DNA from: Hyunsoonleella flava
Lineage (GTDB): Bacteria > Bacteroidota > Bacteroidia > Flavobacteriales > Flavobacteriaceae
Direction: 5' to 3'
DNA length: 64,000 nt
NCBI RefSeq assembly: GCF_004310325.1
Contig: NZ_SIRT01000001.1
Span: 620,001-684,000, forward strand
The position numbers and the translations under genes were made by a program. The stretch's first letter is position 1; the number at the start of each line of letters is the position of its first letter. Below are positions 19,336-29,600 of this stretch, piece by piece. The notes under the pieces were generated by a model. That model was not told where the DNA came from. It ran no database searches and worked only from the letters and a program-made list of their open reading frames with translations.

Positions 19336-20586
19336 TTAAAACTCCGGCAGTCCATCAATACTTGCTATTAATCCTTTAGGAATTGATTTAGTAGTTGATT
19401 TTTTAATTTTTTTTAGAAATCTGTCAAATGAATTTCTCATATCCGTAAAAAACTTCATTAAATATATGGCCTTTATATGTTCTGTTTGTTTTTGAAACCA
19501 TTCATCATCTATGAAGGTTTCTTTAAATGTCCGATTTAAAACCTTACAATCTTTATAAGGGAACCGTTTAAATAGTTCATTTATAAGAGCTTCATCGCGG
19601 TCCTTATTAGCCAGTATTAACCCTCCAGATGGAGGATATATAAACAATTGCCTATATCTAGGAGGCCCTCCACCTGAATCGCCGTATTCAATTGTAGTGT
19701 CTGTTATCAATATTCGTTCCTTTTTAACATCATATAAATTTAATGGTAAAACAATTGACCAAATCATAGCTGATAGTTTTAAATCTAATTGTAACGATTC
19801 AAATTTATTATTAAGTTCTAATATATTATTGTAGACTTTTAACCATTCCTTGATTTCTAATCTTAGGTTAATTTTAGGTTTGTAAAAAACTAAATTTGAC
19901 TCCTTATCTTTTATTTCTGGATCAAAAAAAGCAGCTGGTATATAGACTTTTCCATTTTTGATAATTTTTACATATCGTTTGATATCATTCACTGCATTAC
20001 CACATATTTCTTTATAGTATTCAGAGATTTTTTTCATAATCTCTGTTGCCTCATAAATTCCTGGTTCGTGATTTGCACTTACGAAACTGGAATAATTCTT
20101 TATGTGGTTTAGAGAATGCTTACCAAGATCATTAGCAATATTTGTCAAAGCAGTAGAAGTTCTTTTACCAAGAAATTCTTCTATTGTTTTATCCCAACTT
20201 ACCTCAAGACCGCTTTTTAGGGGCACCCTTGACACATGGGATAAAGGCGGCAACAATGGCCTTGTTTTGGGTGCTTTTGAAGCAAATTCAAGTTTAATTT
20301 TCTCTGTCCAAACTGTAGTCCTGAGCAATGCCGAAACCCCTTTCTTTAAAACCTGTCCAAATAAATTATTGATAATTAATGTTGAAATGAAATCAGTCCA
20401 AAAACCACCACTTTTTTTAGAATTAATTAGGCTAGCATACCTTGCATCGTGAACTTTATCTTTTGTTGCCAAAACCTTTAAAATTGCCCAAACTGGTTCT
20501 AAACTTAATTTTCCTTTCAAAACTTGAAATTGATTTATACAATTTTCAAGAGTATCAATTAACTCTTCATTGTTATTCTCACTCAA
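19336..20586 (-). CDS. Unrecognised 416-residue protein of the two-gene cassette
   Basis: I do not recognise this protein. It is soluble-looking, with no signal peptide and one weakly hydrophobic stretch (about 58-72, FWTDFISTLIINNLFGQ). The start is TTG at 20586, since no Met follows until well inside the protein. The N-terminal third looks helical, followed by a beta-containing middle (KNGKVYIPAAFF) and a Gly/Pro segment YGDSGGGPPRYRQLFIYPP at about 320. The C-terminus is Lys-rich. It begins 13 bases after the end of the 1107-residue gene and is almost certainly co-expressed. Base composition is like the neighbours. Confidence 0.7.
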   Translation of the reverse strand: MSENNNEELIDTLENCINQFQVLKGKLSLEPVWAILKVLATKDKVHDARYASLINSKKSGGFWTDFISTLIINNLFGQVLKKGVSALLRTTVWTEKIKLEFASKAPKTRPLLPPLSHVSRVPLKSGLEVSWDKTIEEFLGKRTSTALTNIANDLGKHSLNHIKNYSSFVSANHEPGIYEATEIMKKISEYYKEICGNAVNDIKRYVKIIKNGKVYIPAAFFDPEIKDKESNLVFYKPKINLRLEIKEWLKVYNNILELNNKFESLQLDLKLSAMIWSIVLPLNLYDVKKERILITDTTIEYGDSGGGPPRYRQLFIYPPSGGLILANKDRDEALINELFKRFPYKDCKVLNRTFKETFIDDEWFQKQTEHIKAIYLMKFFTDMRNSFDRFLKKIKKSTTKSIPKGLIASIDGLPEF

Positions 20587-20599
20587 AATATCAAAAATT

Positions 20600-23500
20600 T
20601 TAATTAATTATATCTAATCTGCCTTTTAAAATAATTAATTTAGAAGGAACCACAGATTCCCAACTAGGTCCCACGATTTTAGGGCCAATTATAAATCTAA
20701 CTCCCTCCGCTGATTCCCCTTGATAAGGTTTGTTTATTTCGATTTCAGTTGGCGAAATTACATTCTTTATGATGTACTCCTCATCTCCAATAATAATCTC
20801 ACGGTTTATATCTGTCTTTAAATCAGTGTTTTTACCTATTTGATTTGTAGGATTAAAATTTGAAGATTCGTCATTCCTAAAATTTGTATTCACCCCAACG
20901 ACTATGGCATTGCCATTTTCAACGTTTAGAAAACCTGTCCCTATTTCTCCTTCTAAGTCATACTGATCGGTAATCTCTTCAATTATTGCCAAAGAATTTT
21001 CAGCAAATTCATCTTCCATTAAATAGGAGGAATCAATATCAGGAATTTCAATTTTAATCATATTAGAATTGTATATCTGACGCTCAAATCCCAACCTAAT
21101 TGGCACCAAAACTCTGGCGTAACCTGCTTTTAGAAACTTTTCAAAAAGAGGATCATTATCCTTTAAATTAAGCTTGTTAATCCAACCCTCTTTTCTTCCC
21201 CAATAATAAGGATAAAAGGCATATAGCATATTTCCCCAATCAAAGCTTTGCTCATAAAACTTAACACTTTCGTTTTCTTCAAAGTTTTTGGAAAAATCAA
21301 TCTTCGGATATCCAAATTCTGCATCGTCTTGTATGGCGCCATAGGCATTGAAATGCTGATTGGAAAGAATTGAAATACAGGCTTTTTTTAATTCCATTTC
21401 TTCAATATCTCTATTTACAAGAGGGTTTGTACCAAAATCGGTATTAGTAACATCAAAGATGGATATTTGCTCTTTGACCTCTTCTACTAATTGGTTGTAT
21501 TTTTCAATAATTCTATTGTAAGTCTCAATTTGCCATTGTTTAAATTTTGCATCTGTCCTTTTAAAACTCACATTTAATTTAAAACTGCTAACACAAAACA
21601 GGCTGGAATAACCAATCACACTAATAGGGATTCCAGAATTAACAAACACAGAATCAGAATCTGCGGTCGTGTCCTGATCGTCTTCGAGATTGGCAAAAGT
21701 ATATCCTTCACTTTCCAGATAATCACTCAGGGTTATAGAGTCATTAATCTTTCCTTTTACGTCATAAGCTGTATTAGGCTTCTTGGTTTTTCCGTCGTCT
21801 TCGAATAACTCTGACCAATTTAGTTCCAATTTTTTCCTGAGTGTTTGATATTCAATACGGTTGTCAGCAGTAGCAGCCAAAAGTTCCTCATTATAAATCA
21901 TATTAAACACCTCATCTCCACCAATGTTAAATTTAAATGCCATTTGATCTTTACGATCATTGTCACTATCATTAGCTCTAGTAAACCGGGCATGCCCATT
22001 AACTCCAGATATTTCATAATCGATAACATCTGGTATATAACCCTCTGGGATTGCAATACTTTTAATAGAATTTATTGTCTTAATTTCAAAACCTTGTTGA
22101 TAATTCTGATTCACCTCTACTTTGGTAGTCATCTCGTTCATCTTGAATAAGTATTCAGGTGGAGGCGGGGCAATCTCTTCAACACCATATTCCTTAATCC
22201 AATAGCTATAGGTGAATTCGTCTAAATGCTCTGGTTTTAAATCCTTGGTTTTCCCATTTACACAAACAACAGGAGGTTCAGGATAACTTTCCTTTAGGTG
22301 TTTACTTTTATTGCTTTCGCTAAATAACACAAAGGAGGCTGGTTCTGGAACCATAAATTCTAGAAAATGGCGTTTACCGTAATTTACAAGTTGGTTTCTA
22401 TAAATTTTATTTACCCATTTATATACACCGTTGATGTGTTCACTATCACTATGAGAATTATCAATTTTATGGGTATTCGTAATTTCCTTTTCTTTTAATG
22501 TGACTAACTTTCTACTGGAGAACACCCTTTCTTTAACATTATTTACCGCCCTACTCATTAGCTCCTTAGCTTTTGAAGAGGACATGGACTGTGATTTTTC
22601 TGAAGATATACTAGCGCCACCTGACACACTTATTGTAGCTCCAAATGCTTCTCTGCTAATTTCCCCATTAACAAAAGCATCTTTTGCAATGGTGTTATCT
22701 GCTTCAGTTTGTATTTCAAATTGTTCATTTGTACTAAACTCGTTTTCTTGAAATTTCTCAGTTTCTGTTTCTTCAAGTATTGTTTCTTCCGTGCTGTCTA
22801 AAGTTCTATGAGTTTTCTCTTTTTTTTCACCTTTAAGAACATTCTCTATATAAGCTATTTCGTTTGTAGAATACCCAACAAGTTTATGCCTTACTTTTAA
22901 TAAATCTCCTATTAATGGTGGATTTAACTTGGGTTTGATCCTTGATGGTTTTAGTGTATCTCTGGGTTCGTCTGAAGTATCGCATTTTCCTAAATCAATA
23001 TTGATATTTCCATGGCTCATATTCCTAACGCCATTTACTATTACTGCACCATTAATATGATCAAGATTGAAATTATTTTCATTCAAAACTTCTTGGGTTT
23101 CTGGACTAAGTTGATCTATAAGTTGTCTTGGGATTATATTCAAAGATTTTTTGTTCTCTTCTCTTAAAATTTGTTTGGTACGTATTGCATTTAAATAGTT
23201 AGCATGAACTTTTTGGATTTCGTCTGCAGCTTTTTTATAAGTATCTATTCTCTTACGTTGTTCTTGTCTTTGTTTGCGTTTCTGTTTTTCTGCCTCAAGA
23301 TCCTTTTGCCGTTTTGCGCGTTGTTTATTTAAGTAAAATTCATTTATAAATTGTATTGGATTTCTATTTTGAGGAAGCAACAAAGGTTGCCTAATAAACT
23401 CTTTTATATTTTTCTTGTCATTTATAACCCCTGGATTTTCTTGAGAGTACTTAAATAAATTTAAATATCTGGCTATAACATCTAATGATTCAATTTGAAC

Positions 23501-23923
23501 ATTGGATCTATACCCAGATACCAATTTGAAAAGTAAAGTGTCAATTATTCTAATTCTTTCATCTTTAAAATCTTGCTGAACGATTATTTTGGAAATCGAA
23601 TTACCGTAAATCTTTTTAAAGGTAGATTCGAATTCACCATTGTTTAATTCATTGATGCGCTCAATGGACTTCATAAATTCTAAATGCGGATAGTTAAACT
23701 CTTCTGCAGAACGAATTAAAATTGATGACTTTGATAATCGACTAAGCAAATCATGGTAGCCTTCTACTGTTGCATTATCATCAATATAGTTTAATATTTC
23801 CGAGTATACTGGTAATTCATCACCTGGTTTGACGACTTTTAGATGCTCCTTGGAAATAGTAGGTTTTATTTTTTTTGGGCTCCTTAAGACTGTCAACTTA
23901 AAGACATCTGAATTTAGTTTCAT
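20600..23923 (-). CDS. Large uncharacterised protein with stalk-like core and phage-tail-like C-terminal domain
   Basis: This 1107-residue protein has no signal peptide or membrane segment. By eye: an alpha-helical N-terminal part (1-190); a highly charged coiled coil (about 198-260); and a core at about 345-535 with VGYSTNEIAYIENVLKGE, a Thr/Glu-rich TEETILEETETEKF run, QFEIQTEA, and the strongly patterned INGVYKWVNKIYRNQLVNYG ending in EFMVPEPASF. A mixed region follows, with FYPYYWGRKEGW at about 903-914. The last domain (about 993-1080) resembles small beta-barrels seen at the ends of phage tail proteins (GTGFLNVENGNAIVVGVNTN, then IIGDEEYIIKNV). I have an impression of similar core sequences in large hypothetical proteins from diverse bacteria, but no known function. 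Confidence 0.75.
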   Translation of the reverse strand: MKLNSDVFKLTVLRSPKKIKPTISKEHLKVVKPGDELPVYSEILNYIDDNATVEGYHDLLSRLSKSSILIRSAEEFNYPHLEFMKSIERINELNNGEFESTFKKIYGNSISKIIVQQDFKDERIRIIDTLLFKLVSGYRSNVQIESLDVIARYLNLFKYSQENPGVINDKKNIKEFIRQPLLLPQNRNPIQFINEFYLNKQRAKRQKDLEAEKQKRKQRQEQRKRIDTYKKAADEIQKVHANYLNAIRTKQILREENKKSLNIIPRQLIDQLSPETQEVLNENNFNLDHINGAVIVNGVRNMSHGNINIDLGKCDTSDEPRDTLKPSRIKPKLNPPLIGDLLKVRHKLVGYSTNEIAYIENVLKGEKKEKTHRTLDSTEETILEETETEKFQENEFSTNEQFEIQTEADNTIAKDAFVNGEISREAFGATISVSGGASISSEKSQSMSSSKAKELMSRAVNNVKERVFSSRKLVTLKEKEITNTHKIDNSHSDSEHINGVYKWVNKIYRNQLVNYGKRHFLEFMVPEPASFVLFSESNKSKHLKESYPEPPVVCVNGKTKDLKPEHLDEFTYSYWIKEYGVEEIAPPPPEYLFKMNEMTTKVEVNQNYQQGFEIKTINSIKSIAIPEGYIPDVIDYEISGVNGHARFTRANDSDNDRKDQMAFKFNIGGDEVFNMIYNEELLAATADNRIEYQTLRKKLELNWSELFEDDGKTKKPNTAYDVKGKINDSITLSDYLESEGYTFANLEDDQDTTADSDSVFVNSGIPISVIGYSSLFCVSSFKLNVSFKRTDAKFKQWQIETYNRIIEKYNQLVEEVKEQISIFDVTNTDFGTNPLVNRDIEEMELKKACISILSNQHFNAYGAIQDDAEFGYPKIDFSKNFEENESVKFYEQSFDWGNMLYAFYPYYWGRKEGWINKLNLKDNDPLFEKFLKAGYARVLVPIRLGFERQIYNSNMIKIEIPDIDSSYLMEDEFAENSLAIIEEITDQYDLEGEIGTGFLNVENGNAIVVGVNTNFRNDESSNFNPTNQIGKNTDLKTDINREIIIGDEEYIIKNVISPTEIEINKPYQGESAEGVRFIIGPKIVGPSWESVVPSKLIILKGRLDIIN

Positions 23924-24029
23924 AAGAACTATTGTTAAAAATTACCATAAAAGCCTAGATAGAGATATTGTTTAGATAAACACAAGTCTATCAACATGTT
24001 AAGTTCGGTTTTTTCTACAGAAAAAACAA

Positions 24030-24045
24030 TACGTACTTGTACGTA
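24030..24045. promoter_or_regulatory. Operator-like palindrome TACGTA-CTTG-TACGTA
   Basis: It has the same 6-4-6 geometry as the TAAGTA-N4-TACTTA sites, with the half-site changed at one base (TACGTA for TAAGTA). The response-regulator site at 31366 is a hybrid of the two half-sites, which links both forms. It lies 106 bases upstream of the ATG of the 1107-residue gene. Confidence 0.5.
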
Positions 24046-24124
24046 GTTTTAAAAAAAATACAAAAATTAAGGGTTTAAATAACTTTGTAATCTAAAACAA
24101 TACATATAGAAATCCAAGTTTTCT

Positions 24125-24183
24125 TGTCGCAGCGCTCCTCATAATGATACTAGCAAACATAACTGCATTAGGGATTGCAGCGA
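24125..24183. repeat. Inverted repeat with ends TTGTCGCAGCG and TTGCAGCGACA
   Basis: The two ends pair over TGTCGC-x-GC. Read on the minus strand, the right end gives GTCGCTGCAATCCCTAATGC, which resembles GCCGCTGCAATCCCTAACGC at the end of the dispersed repeat at 359-531. It may be a diverged or partial relative in the opposite orientation. Confidence 0.5.
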
Positions 24184-24354
24184 CACCATTTATGTAGAGT
24201 ATTTAGTAGTTAAAGATTATATGAATGCTGGATGACTTAAACTGATGAGATCCTGAAATGAGTTAGGTAAGATGTGAGAAAAGATATATCAGAAAGTCTC
24301 ACCAAACTGGACAAACCCCCTGATAAATAGTATTTAGGCAAGTAATAAGAACAA

Positions 24355-25092
24355 TCAACTATCTAAAAAGTAATTATGGTCGTCGATTTCCTTTTTAAGG
24401 GTATCAATGCTGATAATCCCAATCTTCCTGCCACTTGCTGAAATGAGTTTTTCTTTTTTGAGTGCTGAAAATACACGAATAACTTGCTCCTCGGTAGTGC
24501 CAGCGTAGTCAGCATACTCCTTTCTACTAAGTGGTAAATTTATAAATCCTCTTAAGTCCCCAAACTTACGATGAATGTACAATAAGGAATCAATAACGCG
24601 CTCACGCACCGTCATTTGTGAGATAGATTTCACCTTGTTTTCACTTCGGTTAAGCTCGTTGGCATAAAACAGCATCATATCATAAGCGAACTTAGGGTTT
24701 GCCAATAAGGTTTCCCTAAGGTGTTCTTTCGAAAAATAATGCAGTTTTGTATCCTGTAAGGCTATGGCGCCAATGGAATAAAATTCTTGTGTACCAAAGC
24801 CACGGTGACCAATAATCTCACAGGGTTTCGCAAAGCGTACGATTTGCTCACGACCATTAATCCCTGTCCTAAATACTTTTACGGTACCACTTTTAATGAA
24901 AAAAAGTCCGTTTACCGGCGCACCTTCCATAATAAATTGCTGCCCTTTTTTACATTTTAAAACAGTGTTGTGCTTTTGTAAATTGGAACTAAAAAGTGCT
25001 TTGTTGTGGTTATGAATAAAACAATTAGGATTGTTACAAGTGCTACATAGGGTATCAGATTTGGTTTTATATGGTGTATTTATGAGACTCAA
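24355..25092 (-). CDS. Crp/Fnr family regulator with N-terminal cysteine cluster
   Basis: This 245-residue regulator has a cyclic-nucleotide-binding-type beta-roll (about 38-130), a dimerisation helix (about 132-165) and a winged helix-turn-helix (about 187-232, LPLSRKEYADYAGTTEEQV). Cysteines C16, C19 and C24 form CxxCxxxxC before the beta-roll, with further cysteines C47 and C91. Fnr-type sensors hold a [4Fe-4S] cluster with a similar N-terminal set plus one internal cysteine, so redox or NO sensing is possible. The recognition helix (TTEEQVIRVF) differs from Fnr's ETISR pattern. The start is TTG, with a perfect 11-base-arm palindrome 33 bases upstream of it if only the TAAGTA core is counted. 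Confidence 0.88.
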   Translation of the reverse strand: MSLINTPYKTKSDTLCSTCNNPNCFIHNHNKALFSSNLQKHNTVLKCKKGQQFIMEGAPVNGLFFIKSGTVKVFRTGINGREQIVRFAKPCEIIGHRGFGTQEFYSIGAIALQDTKLHYFSKEHLRETLLANPKFAYDMMLFYANELNRSENKVKSISQMTVRERVIDSLLYIHRKFGDLRGFINLPLSRKEYADYAGTTEEQVIRVFSALKKEKLISASGRKIGIISIDTLKKEIDDHNYFLDS

Positions 25093-25120
25093 AACATTAA
25101 AATAACTTATTTGTCTGTCT

Positions 25121-25146
25121 AAAATTAAGTAATAATACTTAATTTT
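25121..25146. promoter_or_regulatory. Palindromic operator upstream of the Crp/Fnr gene
   Basis: The core TAAGTA-ATAA-TACTTA lies at 25126-25141, and the arms extend perfectly to 11 bases on each side (AAAATTAAGTA / TACTTAATTTT). It lies between the rubredoxin-tailed gene end (25165) and the Crp start (25092). The core is 33 bases before the start codon, suggesting autoregulation. Confidence 0.75.
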
Positions 25147-25164
25147 AATAATTCTAGATAATTT

Positions 25165-26604
25165 TTAGGAGTTTCTTAAAATTTGAAAGGCTTTCTTCCG
25201 AAAACTACTTTTTGGTGCTTCACAAATTGAACATTCGTAAGTTTCTGGCAAATTTTCAAAATGTGTATTGGGAGGGATATCTTGTGTGATATCTCCATAG
25301 ACTTCGCTATACACCGTTAAACATTCCGAACACTGATACACTTCCTCTTCCTCGCTTTTTTTTGGCGTTTCAGGCAACGTCTCTTTTTCTTTCTCAACGC
25401 CTAATTGCTCAAAATATAATTTACTCAATTCCATTAGCAATCCTGGAAGCTCCACCATATCTACATCTTGAACGTGCATGATATATTCACGTGTATTGGG
25501 ATCAAAGTCTTTGGCATGAAGTAAGTTATAGGTATCTCGAATTTTAAAAACACCATTAACTTGAGGTGGCCTGTTTTTTTCAATGACTATGGACGTAAAA
25601 TTGTAAGTATCGCTATCGTAGCTTGTAATTCCAAACGTTAAGCCGTAGGTGCTGATATCGTTTTGATCGAAATTAGTGACCAAGTACTTTTTTAAATTCA
25701 ACGCTTCTTTGTCGTTTACAGGTACGTGCCAATTCATTTCCAGCATAGAATGCCGTACGTTGATACCGAATTTGCCCAAAAGCTTTTCCCATTGCAATTT
25801 GTGTTTTGCAGGAATTCCTTTTACGATAAAGGACTTCCATGGTGTGATGGAAATTTTACCTATTTTATTCTCAGAACATAAATCGCACATCGCCTTTAGA
25901 AACTTCAAATCATAACGATTATTTCTCCAATATAGCCCTAACCAATAGCGATCTGTACCTATGCGATTCATCCCCTCATAATACGGAAATGGGTAAAATG
26001 GTACTTTTAATGGCTTGTCAACCGTTCTGTTATTGGTTTCAACAGCATCATTGACTAAATCAAATACCATTTCAACGGTTTCAGGTTCTTCAATCAGAAT
26101 ATTTTCAATGGCTTGTTCTACCTTGTCCATATCCCAACTGTAAATTAATGCAGGATACATTTTAGTGTCCTGCCAACTAGGAAGTCTTAAATATAAATAC
26201 CAATAGTCTTCATGCCTTGAAGCAATAAAGTTCACGTTTCCTGTAAACAAAGGCACTAAGCGTTGTTTAGGATCTATAACATTAATTCTAAGTTTTGGAT
26301 TGTGTTTAAACTGCTCTAAAACATATAGATACCTATCACTAGTTAACCAAGAGGTACTAGGTAAAATATCTGAAGACACATACGATGACGCTATATTTTC
26401 TACACCATCTCGCTTAGGTTTTACAAATTGTATTTTATCAAATTGACTAAACTTACTTTCATCTATTTCCTCTGGAAAAATAATGTCTTGTCGTGATCCA
26501 AAAGAAATGGCATCCAACCCTAAACCTTCAGCAGCTTCACAAATGTATTTTAATTCTCCTGACGATAATACACCACCGTTTATCATTAATCTGTATGGTT
26601 CCAT
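25165..26604 (-). CDS. Sulfite/nitrite-reductase-like protein with C-terminal rubredoxin domain
   Basis: This is a 479-residue protein. The body has ferredoxin-like half-domains resembling siroheme sulfite/nitrite reductases (MINGGVLSSGELKYICEAAE near the N-terminus), but I do not see the paired CxxxxxC and CxxxC motifs that hold siroheme-[4Fe-4S], so it may not be catalytic. The C-terminus at about 425-467 is a rubredoxin domain: CSEC, then about 30 residues, then CSIC. Its start overlaps the stop of the nitrate reductase gene by one base (TAATG), giving tight translational coupling. It probably passes electrons to the assimilatory nitrate reductase; this is inference. Confidence 0.8.
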   Translation of the reverse strand: MEPYRLMINGGVLSSGELKYICEAAEGLGLDAISFGSRQDIIFPEEIDESKFSQFDKIQFVKPKRDGVENIASSYVSSDILPSTSWLTSDRYLYVLEQFKHNPKLRINVIDPKQRLVPLFTGNVNFIASRHEDYWYLYLRLPSWQDTKMYPALIYSWDMDKVEQAIENILIEEPETVEMVFDLVNDAVETNNRTVDKPLKVPFYPFPYYEGMNRIGTDRYWLGLYWRNNRYDLKFLKAMCDLCSENKIGKISITPWKSFIVKGIPAKHKLQWEKLLGKFGINVRHSMLEMNWHVPVNDKEALNLKKYLVTNFDQNDISTYGLTFGITSYDSDTYNFTSIVIEKNRPPQVNGVFKIRDTYNLLHAKDFDPNTREYIMHVQDVDMVELPGLLMELSKLYFEQLGVEKEKETLPETPKKSEEEEVYQCSECLTVYSEVYGDITQDIPPNTHFENLPETYECSICEAPKSSFRKKAFQILRNS

Positions 26605-29600
26605 TATGCTAATACTTTTGAATTTTGAAGTATCTCTCTAACTTCTGTTTTACAACTACCACAACCTATACCTGCACCTGTTTTGTTACATAATTCTGTA
26701 AAATCTGTGCAGCCTTGAGCGATAGTTTCTTCTATATTACCCTGCCCTACTTGGCTACAAGAACACACCAGTTTTCCTATAATAGGCGCATCATTAGAAG
26801 CCCCTCTAAGCAATGAATTTCGCTTATCGGCCATTTCAATTTTGCTCTCAATCATGGTTTTAAATTCGGCAAATTCGTTTTTGTCCCCCATTAAAACGGC
26901 ACCAATCAAAAGATCATCTTTTACAATACATTTTTTATAGTAACGTTTCTTGATATCTGTAAAAATAATTTCTTCGTAGCTATCGTCATGCTCAGGTACG
27001 CTAATATCTCCAATGCTACATAAGTTCAAATCGTTAAACTTTAAAATGTTCATTAATACTGAACCATTATATGAGCTACTAACATCTCCTGCAATAAAGT
27101 TGGCTAAAATATTGGCCTGTTCTTCTGCTGCTGATGTAATTCCGAATAATTGATTATTAAATTCTGCTATCTCTCCGATTGCAAAAATATCGGGATGCGA
27201 AGATTGTAAATGTTGATTTACCTTAACACCCCTACTGCACGCAATACCGTTTACTCTTGCAATATCCACATTAGGAATTGTACCAATAGCATACACAATA
27301 GCATTGGCTGTTATATATTTTCCACTTTTTAAAGTGATGTTTAATTCGCCAGTGTCTTCATCATCAAACACCGTACTTACTTCATTATCAAAATAAATTT
27401 GAATACCACGTTCTTGTACATCTAAAGCCAATAATTTACTAGATACTTTATCTAACTGACGCTCCATTAAACGTGATGCACGCTGTATAATGGTAATTTT
27501 AGCGTTTTTATGCTTCATTGCTGCAGCTAGTTCCAAACCAAGTAAACCACCGCCGACAATTACTACATGCTGTTCTTCTGGAGGAAGTCCCGTAGCATCT
27601 AAATGCTTCTTAAATTTATCGGCATCAATTTTATTTCGCATGGTAAAACGTCCTGGTAAATCTATTTGCACATCTTTTGGCACAAAAGCACGACTACCTG
27701 TTGCTAGTATGAGTTTATCAAAACTATGATTACCACCATTACTATCTGTAACTGTTTTAGCTGTTTTATCAATTTTAGTAATGTAAGTTTCGGGATGCAA
27801 ATGTATATTTAGCTTATCAAGTTCTGCTTTTTTAATTTTTAAAAGCTGTTCCCATGATAATTCTTCTGTAACATATTCTGGAAGTAATACCCTATTATAA
27901 AACAGATTAGGTTCTTTTGAAAATACATGTATTTCGTCCGTTTCATTTTGCTCGCGATAATTTTGAACAAAACGAAACGCCGCAGCACCTGCACCTGCAA
28001 TGATAATTTTTTCTGCCTGTTTCTTGTATTTTGAAACTATAACACGTGTAAACTTAAAATCTGGTTCTTTTGAAGTTGGATCTACATGCGTATTTGTTAA
28101 ATTATTGGTGCGGTTTAAATTACTCTGCAGTTGTTTACCCCAATGCATTGGCAAGAATACAACGCCTTTTTTAATATTTTCGGTAACGCTTGCACGCACT
28201 CTAACTTCGCCATTCTCACTTTTTATCTCTGTGATATCGCCATCTTTTATTTTGTATAAATAGGCGTCTACTGGATGAATTTCTAAAACAGGAGTAGGAT
28301 AATGTGTTTTTAAACGTGACACCTTACCAGTTTTCGTCATAGTGTGCCACTGGTCTCTTATTCTTCCTGTTGTTAAAATGAGTGGATAGCTAGCATTCGG
28401 TAATACCGATGTATTAATAATTGATGTAGGTACGTTGAATTTAGCTTTTTGAGAAGGCGTATAAAACTTTTTATCTTCAAACAATCTAGAGGTTCCTTGA
28501 TGTCTGTGCTCTGGTACAGGCCATTGAAATGTACCTTCATTTTTAAGCCTATCGTAGTTTAAGTAAGATACATCTATATTGGTACCTTTAGTCATAGAGG
28601 CGTACTCATCATAAATCTCACTAGCACTATTAAAATCAAATCCTCTAAAGCCCATACGTTGTGCGAAATCGCAAAAGATTTCAACATCTGGTCTAGCTTC
28701 TCCAGGAGCTTCAATTTCCTTTGGTAAGTATGAAATTCGCCTTTCGGAATTTGTCATTGTACCTTCTTTCTCTAACCACGCCGCAGCAGGAAGCACCAAA
28801 TCTCCGAAAGCTACGGTATCAGATTTATGAGATATATCTTGAACCACAACAAACTTAGCGTTTTTCATGGCTTTTTCTACACGATTTAAATTTGGTAAAC
28901 TCACGAGTGGATTAGTACAAGCTATCCAAACGGCTTTCATTTTTCCACTTTCTAAAGCATCAAACATTTCAGTAGCCGTTAGTCCGGGTTTCGGGTTAAT
29001 TTGATCTACACCCCAAAACTGGGCTACTTCTCGCCTATGCTCTTCATTCATTAAATCTTTATGAACCGCCAAAAGGTTTGCCATTCCTCCTACTTCGCGC
29101 CCTCCCATGGCATTAGGCTGTCCTGTTAATGAAAAAGGACCTGCTCCTGGTTTTCCTACTTGTCCTGTGATTAGAGATAGGTTTAATAGCGATACGTTCT
29201 TATCCGTTCCTACCACACTTTGGTTTAAACCCATGGCCCACATACTGATAAAGCCTTTTGAAAGTCCGATAATATCAGCAGCTTTACGTATATCTTTTTC
29301 TGGTACGCCACATAATTTTGAAGCCTGTTTCAATGAGGTTTTAAAGATTAAATCTTTATAATCTTGAAAGCCTTCAGTATGATTTTTAATAAAATCTTCA
29401 TCAATTAAACCACGTTTATACAAGCATCTTCCAATGGCATTGTAAAGCATAACATCGGTTCCTGGTAGTAGTTGTAAGTGTATATCTGCAAAATTAGCTG
29501 TATCCGTTTTTCTAGGGTCTACAACTATAATTTTAATATCTGGATTTTCCTCTTTATGTTTTTCTAATCGTCTAAATAAAATAGGATGACACCATGCTGG

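Larger units (their letters stand above)
23924..24354. other. Intergenic region upstream of the 1107-residue gene
   Basis: A gap of 431 bases without a credible gene. It holds an operator-like palindrome at 24030-24045 and an inverted repeat at 24125-24183 related to the dispersed repeat. Between 24190 and 24354 nothing is recognisable. Confidence 0.6.
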
